Below, one piece after another: positions 8,009-16,000 of a stretch of DNA of 36,305 nt. Source of the stretch: Gammaproteobacteria bacterium. GTDB taxonomy: Bacteria; Pseudomonadota; Gammaproteobacteria; JACQPQ01. The stretch is from the NCBI GenBank assembly GCA_016207405.1, contig JACQPQ010000035.1, positions 1-36,305 on the forward strand, in the 5' to 3' direction. The notes beneath the pieces were generated by a model that saw only the letters and a program-made list of their open reading frames with translations, was not told the DNA's origin and did no database searches. Positions within the stretch are counted from its first letter, which is position 1. Each line of letters opens with the position of its first letter. The position numbers and the translations under genes are program-made.

Positions 8009-9087
8009 GAGAGGACAATACCAGAAAATAGAATCCGAACCCAATCCAACCCCTTGAGTTTTGGACGCTGGAATACTGAGCGGCCTCTCTCGGATAGAAC
8101 TTTCAAAATACGTTTCCCCCCGCAAATCGTGCACCGCAACTCTAAACCCAGTCGGCCTGGCAAACGCTTAGCAAGCGGCTGTCCTTTTAAAAGAAAGGCC
8201 CTTGCGCGCTCCCCCTGAAACTGCATTAAAGCCTTCATGGAAGCATCCTCTCTATGCTCATGAAATTGGGCCTCGCTTACTCCAAAGGCTTGTATTTCAT
8301 CCAGCGGGATATAAATGCGATTGCGAAGTTGACTATCCACTCCCACATCCTGAATAAAATTAATCAGCTGCAAAGCCGTACAAATGGAATCGGACCATTC
8401 TCTATTCTGAGGTAAATCTTGCCCTACTAACTTTAATAAAAGCGTTCCAATGGGGTTGGCGGAATAACAACAATAGTCTAAAAGCTCTTGAAAAGTCGCA
8501 TAACGGTTTTTTAACACATCTTGCTTAAAAGCTTTGAGCAAATTCAGAAAAGGTTCGAGCGGTAATGAATGATGACGAATGGTATGCGCCAATGCCATCC
8601 AAAAAGGCTCTGTAAAATTTTCGCCATTCTCTATGGCATATAAACGACTCTCCATTATGTTTAATTCAGATAAACGCTCTTCAGGAGACTTTTCTCCTTC
8701 ATCCGCACTGTCATCCGCACATCGTGCAAACGCATAAATTGCAGCAACTGGAAGGCGAAGCGCTCTCGGCAATAACAAAGAGGCAACCGGAAAATTTTCA
8801 TAATGAGAAGAGGCAAAGGCAAGACAACTTTGATAAGCGCGCTTTAATGGCAGGCTATTAAGAGACTCTTGGGGAAGAATTTTCTCCGACTGTGCTCGCA
8901 TGTTCCGAGCGACGTAGAATTTTTCAGGTAAAAATGCAGGATGCATTTTTAGCGCACCGGAGGTAGGACACCGACTGTGCGCGGCCTGAAAAATTCTAGG
9001 AGCACAGGAACATTTTGGCGAGCACCGGAGGAGAAAGTTCTTCCCCAAGAGTCTCAATTTTTGGGATCTCTCAAGAACAGACAGCAT
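7996..9087 (-). CDS. hpnC: Squalene/phytoene synthase family, HpnC-like (hydroxysqualene synthase)
   Basis: HpnC acts in the HpnCDE route to squalene, the hopanoid precursor, converting presqualene diphosphate to hydroxysqualene. Family signatures are SHYENFPVAS (typical of HpnC rather than HpnD), the aspartate-rich DDSADEG and the second metal-binding LINFIQDVGVD. hpnD, hpnE and shc are not in the window. The frame is open from an ATG at 9087, overlapping ubiG by 17 bp, giving 363 aa, but the family is nearer 280-300 aa. The first 75 or so codons are made largely of a palindromic repeat (8862-9055). An internal ATG at 8901 would give 301 aa and begin within the repeat's inner arm. Neither start has a convincing ribosome binding site, so the true start is uncertain. 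Confidence 0.85.
   Translation of the reverse strand: MLSVLERSQKLRLLGKNFLLRCSPKCSCAPRIFQAAHSRCPTSGALKMHPAFLPEKFYVARNMRAQSEKILPQESLNSLPLKRAYQSCLAFASSHYENFPVASLLLPRALRLPVAAIYAFARCADDSADEGEKSPEERLSELNIMESRLYAIENGENFTEPFWMALAHTIRHHSLPLEPFLNLLKAFKQDVLKNRYATFQELLDYCCYSANPIGTLLLKLVGQDLPQNREWSDSICTALQLINFIQDVGVDSQLRNRIYIPLDEIQAFGVSEAQFHEHREDASMKALMQFQGERARAFLLKGQPLAKRLPGRLGLELRCTICGGKRILKVLSERGRSVFQRPKLKGLDWVRILFSGIVLSRLI
8862..9055. repeat. Palindromic repeat element inside the hpnC reading frame (copy C)
   Basis: This is a 194-bp nested palindrome. The outer arms are GAGACTCTTGGGGAAG and onward (8862-8887) and their complement at 9030-9055, 25 of 26 bases matching. The inner module, read on the minus strand, contains CTCCTAGAATTTTTCAGG, CCGCGCACAGTCG, a TAAAAATGCATCCTGC hairpin and CGTCGCTCGG. 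The same inner module is in copy B (25111-25341), but the outer arms there are different. The element keeps the hpnC frame open, so it could add a peptide to the protein's N-terminus. Confidence 0.85.
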
Positions 9088-9775
9088 GCAACAAATAATT
9101 GATAGACAGGCTTTGGCTCATTCCAAAAGTTTGAGTGAAGGGATTAAATGAAATGCCCTGGAGTGTTTTTACCGTCAAACCACTTTCACGCGCCCAGCGA
9201 GCAAGCTCGCTGGGTCTCACAAACCGTTCAAAATCATGAGTTCCTATAGGAAGAAGATGCAGCAAATATTCTGCCCCTAAAACCGCCATCACATACGCTT
9301 TGAGCGTTCGATTAACCGTAGAAAAAAATACATGCCCTCCGGGCGCGACTACCTGAGCACAGGCCTCCACAATGGAACGAGGATTGGGTACGTGTTCCAA
9401 GAGTTCACAACAGGCCACTCCATCAAAACTGCCGGGCGCGTCCATCGCCAGCTCCTCTATCGTTTTTAATGCGTAGGAAATGGCCAGATCTGAATCCTCT
9501 GCATGCTTTCGCGCAACTGAAAGGACATCTTCTCCGATATCAATTCCTGTGACTTGTGCCCCTTTTTTTGCCAACCCTTCCGATAAAATCCCCCCTCCAC
9601 ATCCCACATCTAAAAATTTTTTCCCTGGAAAAGATAAGCGTTCCTCCATAAAATGAAGGCGAATGGGATTCATTTGATGTAACACGCGAAAGGGACCTTT
9701 AAAATCCCACCATTCATTGGCCAACTGTGCAAATTTTTCAGCCTCTTTGCTATCGACATTCGGTTTCATATTCAT
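9071..9775 (-). CDS. ubiG: 3-demethylubiquinol/polyprenyl-6-hydroxyphenol O-methyltransferase
   Basis: UbiG is the SAM-dependent methyltransferase for both O-methylations in ubiquinone synthesis, a peripheral inner-membrane enzyme. The protein is 234 aa, full length. Signatures are the N-terminal FAQLANEWWD, the SAM-binding FLDVGCGGGILSE, GIDIG, ELLEHVPNP and the C-terminal SINYLLHAV. The start at 9775 (or a second ATG six bases in) is only 3 bp from the divergent start of amgK, leaving no separate promoter region. It overlaps hpnC downstream by 17 bp. Its product, ubiquinone, is the precursor that RquA (26633-27454) would modify. Confidence 0.95.
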   Translation of the reverse strand: MNMKPNVDSKEAEKFAQLANEWWDFKGPFRVLHQMNPIRLHFMEERLSFPGKKFLDVGCGGGILSEGLAKKGAQVTGIDIGEDVLSVARKHAEDSDLAISYALKTIEELAMDAPGSFDGVACCELLEHVPNPRSIVEACAQVVAPGGHVFFSTVNRTLKAYVMAVLGAEYLLHLLPIGTHDFERFVRPSELARWARESGLTVKTLQGISFNPFTQTFGMSQSLSINYLLHAVCS

Positions 9776-9778
9776 AAA

Positions 9779-10744
9779 ATGACAGAGAAAACTCCTAAAA
9801 TAGCCTTCCTGAAATGGTTAAAAAAGATTGTCCCAGAGCCCTTCTCTCTAACTTCTCTTTCTGGGGATGCCAGCCGTCGTTTTTATTTTCGAGTCTCGTA
9901 CTCCAAAGGTCCTGTGGTTGCGGTAGATGCTTCAGAAGAAAAAAATATGAACCATCAATTTTCCACGCTCGCAAAACCTTTGCGCACACACGGCGTTAAT
10001 GTGCCCGACATTTTTGCAGCCGATCTTAAAGAAGGATACCTCTTAATGACCGATTTTGGCGACCACCTGTACCAATCGGTATTAACGCCCCAGAATGCAC
10101 AAACATTATACCAGGACGCGCTCATCGCCCTCCTTAAATTTCAAACGTATTCACAGAGTGTACTCCCTCCTTATTCCGAACGCCTCTTGATAGAAGAAGC
10201 CTTATTATTTCAAGACTGGTATTTATCCCGTCATTTAAAACGAGCGCTCAGTCCAATTTCCAAGCGGCTCTTTAAAAAAGTAATCATCCACCTGGTACGC
10301 TCTGCTTTAGAGCAACCCATCGTTGCTGTTCATCGAGATTATCATTCTCGAAATCTTTTCTGGCTACCCGAGAACAATCCCGGAATGGTTGACTTTCAAG
10401 ATGCCGTACAAGGGCCCATTACTTACGATGCTGTTTCTCTCCTACGAGACTGTTATGTCGACTGGCCTGAGACACTCGTCTACGAATGGCTTCAAACATT
10501 TTTTGACGCTTTTAAAAAGCAGCATTCGCTCATCAGCAGCTTTCCTCAATTTATTCGCTGGTTTGACTGGATGGGTTTACAACGACACTTAAAAGCCGTG
10601 GGGATTTTTGCAAGACTGTTTGAACGAGAGGGCTTCGCGAGTCACCTCCCCAGCATTCCAAGAACATTAGGGTATATCAAACACATCGCAGGGAAATATC
10701 CTGTCTTTCTCCCCTTCAAAAGGTTTTTAGAAGATGTGCTGTAA
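9779..10744 (+). CDS. amgK: N-acetylmuramate/N-acetylglucosamine kinase, AmgK-like
   Basis: This is a 321-aa protein of the aminoglycoside phosphotransferase fold, of the AmgK type. In peptidoglycan recycling AmgK phosphorylates the anomeric carbon of MurNAc/GlcNAc. Visible signatures are SGDASRRFYFRV near the start, LMTDFGD, the catalytic loop VHRDYHSRNLFW and the metal-binding DFQDAVQGPITYD, followed by LLRDCYVDWP. These agree with the AmgK/YcbJ-like group better than with antibiotic-modifying kinases. murU, its usual neighbour, is missing; mazEF follows convergently 11 bp after the stop. The start is 3 bp from the divergent ubiG start, so its promoter must lie within ubiG. Confidence 0.8.
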   Translation: MTEKTPKIAFLKWLKKIVPEPFSLTSLSGDASRRFYFRVSYSKGPVVAVDASEEKNMNHQFSTLAKPLRTHGVNVPDIFAADLKEGYLLMTDFGDHLYQSVLTPQNAQTLYQDALIALLKFQTYSQSVLPPYSERLLIEEALLFQDWYLSRHLKRALSPISKRLFKKVIIHLVRSALEQPIVAVHRDYHSRNLFWLPENNPGMVDFQDAVQGPITYDAVSLLRDCYVDWPETLVYEWLQTFFDAFKKQHSLISSFPQFIRWFDWMGLQRHLKAVGIFARLFEREGFASHLPSIPRTLGYIKHIAGKYPVFLPFKRFLEDVL

Positions 10745-10755
10745 TACTGTGTCTT

Positions 10756-11088
10756 CTATTCACCATACATCTCTATAATCAGCTGCCTTAGTAAATCAGC
10801 ATCAATAGCAGGCAGATAATCAATCTTTTTCTTGAGCCTTTTTTTGCTGATAGTTCGGATTTGATCAACCGCAATTTCTGATTGTTTACCCGCACATGAA
10901 ACTCGCAAACGACAACGCCACATTGGGTGCAGCGTACTGGTCAAAGGGCAAACCACTACGGTTTCTAAATATTTATTCATTTCGTTTTGGCTGATGATCA
11001 CAACGGGTCTTATTTTTTTAATTTCCCTACCAATGGTTGGGTCAAGATCCGCGTAATAAATCTCATACCGCTTTGGTATTACAGTCAC
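10756..11088 (-). CDS. mazF: MazF/PemK family endoribonuclease toxin
   Basis: MazF toxins are sequence-specific mRNA interferases. The 110-aa product has the family start (KRYEIYYADLDPTIGREIKK) with the RPVVIIS strand, then VVVCPLTST and the IAVDQIRTISKKRL segment that carries conserved structural residues. The start is GTG and overlaps the end of the antitoxin gene by 4 bp (GTGA), indicating translational coupling. It is transcribed from the mazE promoter and ends convergently with amgK. Confidence 0.9.
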   Translation of the reverse strand: MTVIPKRYEIYYADLDPTIGREIKKIRPVVIISQNEMNKYLETVVVCPLTSTLHPMWRCRLRVSCAGKQSEIAVDQIRTISKKRLKKKIDYLPAIDADLLRQLIIEMYGE

Positions 11089-11345
11089 AAGTCTTCCAGT
11101 CCTTCTGCTAATGTTACATCAAAATCGCTCCAATCTTCCTTGGCTTTAGCCATAGCTTGATAAGTTTGCTCCCACGATACTCGCTTATTTTTTTTAGAGT
11201 GAATTAAGATCCCTTCTTCTAACTCTTCTAGAATCAAATGTCCGGATAATCCATATTTCCGCAAAAGCGTTTTAGGTAAACGCACTCCCAAAGAGTTACC
11301 AATGGGCACCAACTTAATGTCTTGAATATGATCTGCTTTATGCAT
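11085..11345 (-). CDS. mazE: MazE-like antitoxin (SpoVT/AbrB DNA-binding domain)
   Basis: This 86-aa protein is the antitoxin of the MazF upstream-overlapped pair. The N-terminal swapped-hairpin AbrB domain is clear (IKLVPIGNSLGVRLPKTLLR, then LILEELEEGILI), and the acidic C-terminal tail (EDWSDFDVTLAEGLEDL) is typical of the toxin-binding region. It comes first in the operon. The palindrome over the -10 box of its promoter (11359-11375) is a candidate autoregulatory operator. Confidence 0.88.
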   Translation of the reverse strand: MHKADHIQDIKLVPIGNSLGVRLPKTLLRKYGLSGHLILEELEEGILIHSKKNKRVSWEQTYQAMAKAKEDWSDFDVTLAEGLEDL

Positions 11346-11358
11346 AATCTACCGCTCA

Positions 11359-11394
11359 GTAATTATTGTAATTACGAGACAGAAGGTTTGTCAA
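11359..11394 (-). promoter_or_regulatory. mazEF promoter with palindromic operator
   Basis: On the minus strand TTGACA (11394-11389) is followed by an 18-bp spacer and TACAAT (11370-11365), close to consensus. The palindrome GTAATTACAATAATTAC (11375-11359) spans the -10 box. MazE/MazF complexes are known to repress their own promoters, so this is a likely operator; binding itself is inferred. Confidence 0.65.
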
Positions 11395-11525
11395 ATTGTA
11401 TCTATTCAGCACAATCGAAAAAAAATTGAGGATCGAGTAAATAGGAATTATCAACTTCTCTGGGGCAGTCAGTCTACTCGAGCTCTTTCAAAACCCGTTT
11501 TGTAGGCACAGGGGAAGAGTATCCC

Positions 11526-11554
11526 TTGTTTTAAGCCAATATATGGTCTAAAAT
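11526..11554 (+). promoter_or_regulatory. Probable promoter of the truncated ATPase gene
   Basis: TTGTTT (11526-11531), a 17-bp spacer and TAAAAT (11549-11554) lie just before the AGGGG ribosome binding site and ATG at 11564. The signals remain although the gene behind them is broken. The rest of the 11346-11563 gap shows nothing else I can identify. Confidence 0.45.
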
Positions 11555-11563
11555 AGGGGTGTT

Positions 11564-11792
11564 ATGATTAAAAGAACGGCCGAAACAACCCTAAGAAATT
11601 GGTACCACCAACCCTTGCGAAAACCACTTGTACTGCGAGGGGCTCGGCAAGTGGGTAAGTCTACTTTGATACGTGAATTTTCAAAAACACTTGGGATCTG
11701 CCTGCATGAGGTAAACTTGGAGCGAGAACTCGAACTCGAACTTGCTTTTAAAACTAATAATCCAGCGCTTATTCTTCGTGAATTAGAAAATA
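11564..11792 (+). pseudogene. Remnant of an AAA-type ATP-binding protein (DUF4143-like family)
   Basis: The first 75 or so codons of an ATPase are present: MIKRTAETTLRNWYHQP, then LVLRGARQVGKSTLIREF with a Walker A motif, and LHEVNLER. This is the start of the family of roughly 400-aa ATP-binding proteins that usually end in a DUF4143 domain. An IS element interrupts it at 11791. Removing the IS and one copy of its TA target duplication gives only about 15 more codons before a stop, without the Walker B region. So the gene was already truncated before the IS arrived. Confidence 0.75.
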
Positions 11793-12753
11793 GACTTCTT
11801 GCGTAACCTTTTGATAAGTAGTAGTGTCGAAGCCTTTAATAACAAGGAGAAGTGCTTTGGCAAAGAGGACGAAATACGGTCAGTTAAAAAAGTTTGATGG
11901 TGCAGAATTTAGACGATTAACAGGAGTCAAGAGACAAACGTTTGAAGAGATGGTTGTTATTTTGGCTGAGTCGCGAGCAAAGAAAGAAGCGAGCGGCGGT
12001 CATCGCAGCAAGTTGTGTGTTCAAGACCAATTACTGATGGCGTTGGAGTATTTACGAGAGTACCGAACTTATTTTCATCTGGGGGCTAGTTATGGGCTCT
12101 CTGAAAGTGCATGTTACAGGGCCTGTGTGTGGGTAGAGGACACGCTGATAGGGAGTAGGAAGTTTAATCTGCCGGGCAAGAAGGCGTTGTTAGAAGAAAG
12201 CGCAAAAGAAGACTTAATTTTGATTGATGTGACTGAATCTCCGATTTGTAGACCCAAAAAAAAGTTAAAGATGGACGTCGAGTAAAGAACCGCAATAATC
12301 TGCAAAAGCGTTATTATTCTGGGAAAAAGAAACGCCATACGCTCAAGACCCAATTAGTGGTGGGTAAGCACTCGAAGAAAGTAATAGCGACTTCCTTTGG
12401 TCAAGGTCGACGACATGACTTTAAGCTATTTAAGACCAGTAAGATACGATTTCATCGCGAAGTGAAAGTGTTAACCGATTCTGGATTTCAAGGACTTCAA
12501 AAGCACCATGCTAAATCAGAACATCCCAAGAAAAGAAGCAAGAAACACCCACTCACCAAAGCAGACAAACAGAAGAATCATCAGTTATCGAGTACCCGAG
12601 TTACCAATGAGCACGTGATTGGCCATTTGAAGCGCTTCAGAATTATTGCTGACAAATACCGAAACCATCGAAAAAGATTTGGCCTACGCTTTAACTTAAT
12701 TGCTGGGGTTCACAACCATGAGCTTAAATTCTGAGGAGGTTACGCAAGAAGTC
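11793..12753 (+). mobile_element. IS5-family insertion sequence (IS427-like)
   Basis: The 961-bp element is bounded by perfect inverted repeats GACTTCTTGCGTAACC (11793-11808) and its complement (12738-12753). It is flanked by a TA duplication (11791-11792 and 12754-12755). It holds one transposase in two overlapping frames. Structure and short target duplication agree with the IS427-like group of IS5. Intact ends suggest it is recent, sitting in already decayed genes. No second copy is seen in the window. Confidence 0.88.
11857..12734 (+). CDS. IS5-family DDE transposase, expressed by -1 frameshift
   Basis: Frame 1 runs from a TTG at 11857 (AAGGAG 7 nt upstream; a GTG at 11824 is also in frame) to the stop at 12285. 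It has the helix-turn-helix region and the first catalytic Asp in LILIDVTE. Frame 2 continues to 12734 with TDSGFQG (second Asp) and the NEHVIGHLKRFRI region (Glu). The frames join at the slippery heptamer A-AAA-AAG (12258-12264), where a -1 shift gives a product of about 292 aa. Two-frame transposases with a slippery A-run are established in the IS427 group. A simple one-base mutation is the alternative. Confidence 0.8.
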
Positions 12754-12779
12754 TAATAACACTAGTTTTTTTCACGGAG

Positions 12780-12913
12780 AAACACCTGATCTTAGCCAGT
12801 GAGTCGACACACGTTATTTCGAATGAGTCCGAAAGCTGTTTACGAATGAATGCAACTTGCAGAGGACTGTCTTCGACCAGCAATAGATGTATTTTTTGAG
12901 AGGGTGCTTGCAT
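12780..12913 (-). pseudogene. Remnant of a response-regulator receiver domain
   Basis: From the ATG at 12913 the minus strand encodes MQAPSQKIHLLLVEDSPLQ and then VAFIRKQLSDSFEITCVDSL. This is the first beta strand, the acidic pocket (VEDS) and first helix of a CheY-like receiver domain. Similarity stops near 12785, before the phosphorylated Asp, and the frame runs into the IS end. It is a short fragment of a two-component regulator, oriented against the ATPase remnant on the other side of the IS. The rest of 12735-13023 shows no other feature. Confidence 0.65.
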
Positions 12914-13023
12914 ATCGTCACGGTAAACTATTGCAGTTGGTTCCGCTTTATCCTCGCATGATGACCCCAATTGCAGATATTCGTCGGTGGCTGATTTTAC
13001 TGACGAGGTAAATAATGGGCGTT

Positions 13024-16000
13024 TTATGCCTCCTGTTGTTTAACTCGATATCGACTGGTGTGTACCAAATCATGCAACTCACGAATGGCCACCACAAACA
13101 TGGCAAATGCTGGAGTAGCACTGGGTTTGGCCTCTAAAAACATTTTATGCCACTGTTCCAGAAATTTTTTATTCTCCTCGCTCCAGCACGCAATACGGTC
13201 CTCTCGCATCGTTTCAGGAAACGCCATACGAAATACCTCCAGTGCAAGACCGCTTTGATGAGTGTCCAGATCATCCCTAAAAACAGCGGCAGCAACACTC
13301 TCCCAGTGATTACTGACCGGATAATTTGCGATTTTATCTCTAAACCACTGCAATCTTAAAACATCCCCCAAAGAAAAATGTAGTTTTGCCATTTCAAGCA
13401 CGTCTACATTTGCCGCAAGCGCTGCCTGAATGATATCGAGCCCAGAAAATAGCATGGGGAGCCCAGCCATTCGCTTGGCTAAATTGAGTGGCACGTTGAA
13501 TTTTTCATAACTTTCCGCATGAATAGTGAGTTGTTGCAAGTCTTCTGTAGGCAAAAGTGTTTCTAAGGCGTCTACTAACTGATGAATGGGGGAAACAAAG
13601 TATTGAATAGTGCCAGAAATGTCAAAATCTTTTCGGTAATTTCGAACAAACCAACGCGTTGCACGCCGCACCAAGCGTATAATCTCTAAGAACAGGGTGA
13701 TTTGCACCTCGGTTGAAGCGGTATTATCCAAGTCCTCAATTTTTTGCCATAACCCCGGAACATCAAATACCGCACGTGCAATGGTAACACTTCGTATCAC
13801 AAGCTCGGATGATGCACCCGTTTCATCCTTAAGACGCTGTAAAAAAGTGGCCCCCATTTCATTCACAATTGAATTTGAAAGCTGCGTGGCAATAATCTCC
13901 CGACGCAGACGATGTTTTTGCATGGCAGGAAGAAAACTCGTCGACAAAATGGACGGAAATGCACTTTTCAAAAATGTCACAAAATAAGGATCCTCCGGCA
14001 ATCTGGACTCCATAATTTCATGCTGAAGTACGTTTTTGCTATACGCAAGCAACACAGCAAGCTCTGGCGGTGTAAGAGCAGTACCAGATAATTTTCGGTT
14101 CATCAGCTCCTCATCCGTTGGCAACCCTTCCAAAGCTCGGTTCAGCTTACCCTCCCGCTCTAAATTTTGAATCAATCGAGTGTGATCATCCAATCGCACT
14201 TTGGCCCGTCTGGCCGCAATAGCAAGCGCTTGCGTTTGTTTAGTGTTGTTTTTAAGAACGAGGAGAGCAATGTTTTCTGTCATCTCCTTTAAAATTTGAT
14301 TGCGTTGTTTAAGAGTCAAGTCTCCTTGTGAAACGAGCTCGTTTAATAAAATCTTGGCATTGACTTCATGATCGGAACAGTCCACGCCCGCTGAATTATC
14401 GATAAAATCGGTATGAAGGAGCCCCCCATTCAATGCATATTCCACACGCCCTAGTTGGGTAAACCCAAGATTCCCTCCTTCTGCAACGACCCTACAACGC
14501 AACTCATTCCCGTTGATACGTAAACCGTCATTGCTTCTGTCCCCCACCTCGGCATGAGTTTCTTTAGAAGCTTTCACATAAGTACCAATGCCACCGTTCC
14601 AAAGCAAATCAACCTTTGCCCTCAGAATGGCACGAATAAGTTCATTGGGTTCCAAAGATTCACTGTCTAACTCTAAACGTCGCTTTACTTCTTCCGAAAG
14701 AACAATAGATTTTAAAGTACGCTTATAAACCCCCCCTCCCTTCGAAATAAGGGCCGGGTTATAGTCTTCCCACGTTGAACGTGGCAAGTTAAAAAGCCTT
14801 TCTCGCTCTTTATAACTTACCTCTGCCTCAGGATCGGGATCTAAAAAAATATGCGCATGGTTGAAAGCAGCCACCAAACGCAACTGTTTTGAAAGAAGCA
14901 ACCCATTCCCAAACACATCTCCCGCCATGTCACCAATCCCAATGACCGTAAACGCTTGTTTTTGAACATCTATCCCGAGATCTCTAAAATAACGCTTAAC
15001 AGACTCCCACGCCCCTTTCGCCGTGATGCCTATTTTTTTATGGTCGTATCCTTGCCCACCACCCGAAGCAAAAGCATCCCCCAACCAAAAACCATATTCG
15101 GCCGCAATGCCATTTGCAATGTCTGAGAAAGAGGCCGTCCCTTTATCTGCAGCAACCACGAGGTAAGGATCCTCTCCATCGTCATGCACCACATCCTCTG
15201 GCGCGACCACTTGCCCCGCTTTTAAGTTATCCGTGATATCTAAAAGGCCCCGAATAAACGTAGAGTAGCAAACAACGACTTCTTTCATGACTTCATCCCG
15301 CGCACCTGAGGCAGGCAAACACTTCGGGAAAAAACCCCCTTTCGCACCGACGGGAACAATCACGGCATTCTTTACTTGCTGTGCCTTAACGAGCCCCAGT
15401 ACTTCTGTTCTAAAGTCTTCACGGCGGTCGGACCATCGAATACCCCCCCGCGCAATTTTGCCAACGCGCAAGTGAACCCCTTCCACACGCGGCGAGTAAA
15501 CAAAAATTTCATACAGCGGTTTGGGTAGCGGTAAATCCGGTACTTTGGCACAGTCCAATTTAAATGAAATATAAGATTTGGGCTGCCCTGCTGTATCTAC
15601 TTGAAAAAAATTGGTCCTGAGAGTGGCTTGAATAATTTCCAGATAACGACGAAAAATACGGTCTTCGTCCAGATTAGACACCATGCGAAGACTGTCTAAA
15701 ATTGAATGAACGAACGTTACACTGCCATTTCCTGTTTTACGTTCCCCGCGTGGATCAAATTTTGCGTAAAACAATTTTACGAGCAAACTTACAATTTTTG
15801 GATGATGGGATAGCGCGGATTCAATGTAGACTTGACTAAAAGTAAAACCAACTTGGCGGAGATACTTCGCATACGCTCGAAGCATGCTCGTTTCTCGCCA
15901 ATTTAGATGTGCGGCCAAGACCAGTCGATTAAACCCATCGTTTTCAGCATCCCCTTGCCAAATATGTACAAAAGCATCCTGAAAAATATCTTTAATTTCG

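Noticed and set aside
11793-12753. A composite transposon carrying the ATPase or mazEF genes
   Set aside because: Only one IS copy is present, with its own TA duplication; nothing suggests a second IS end in the window.
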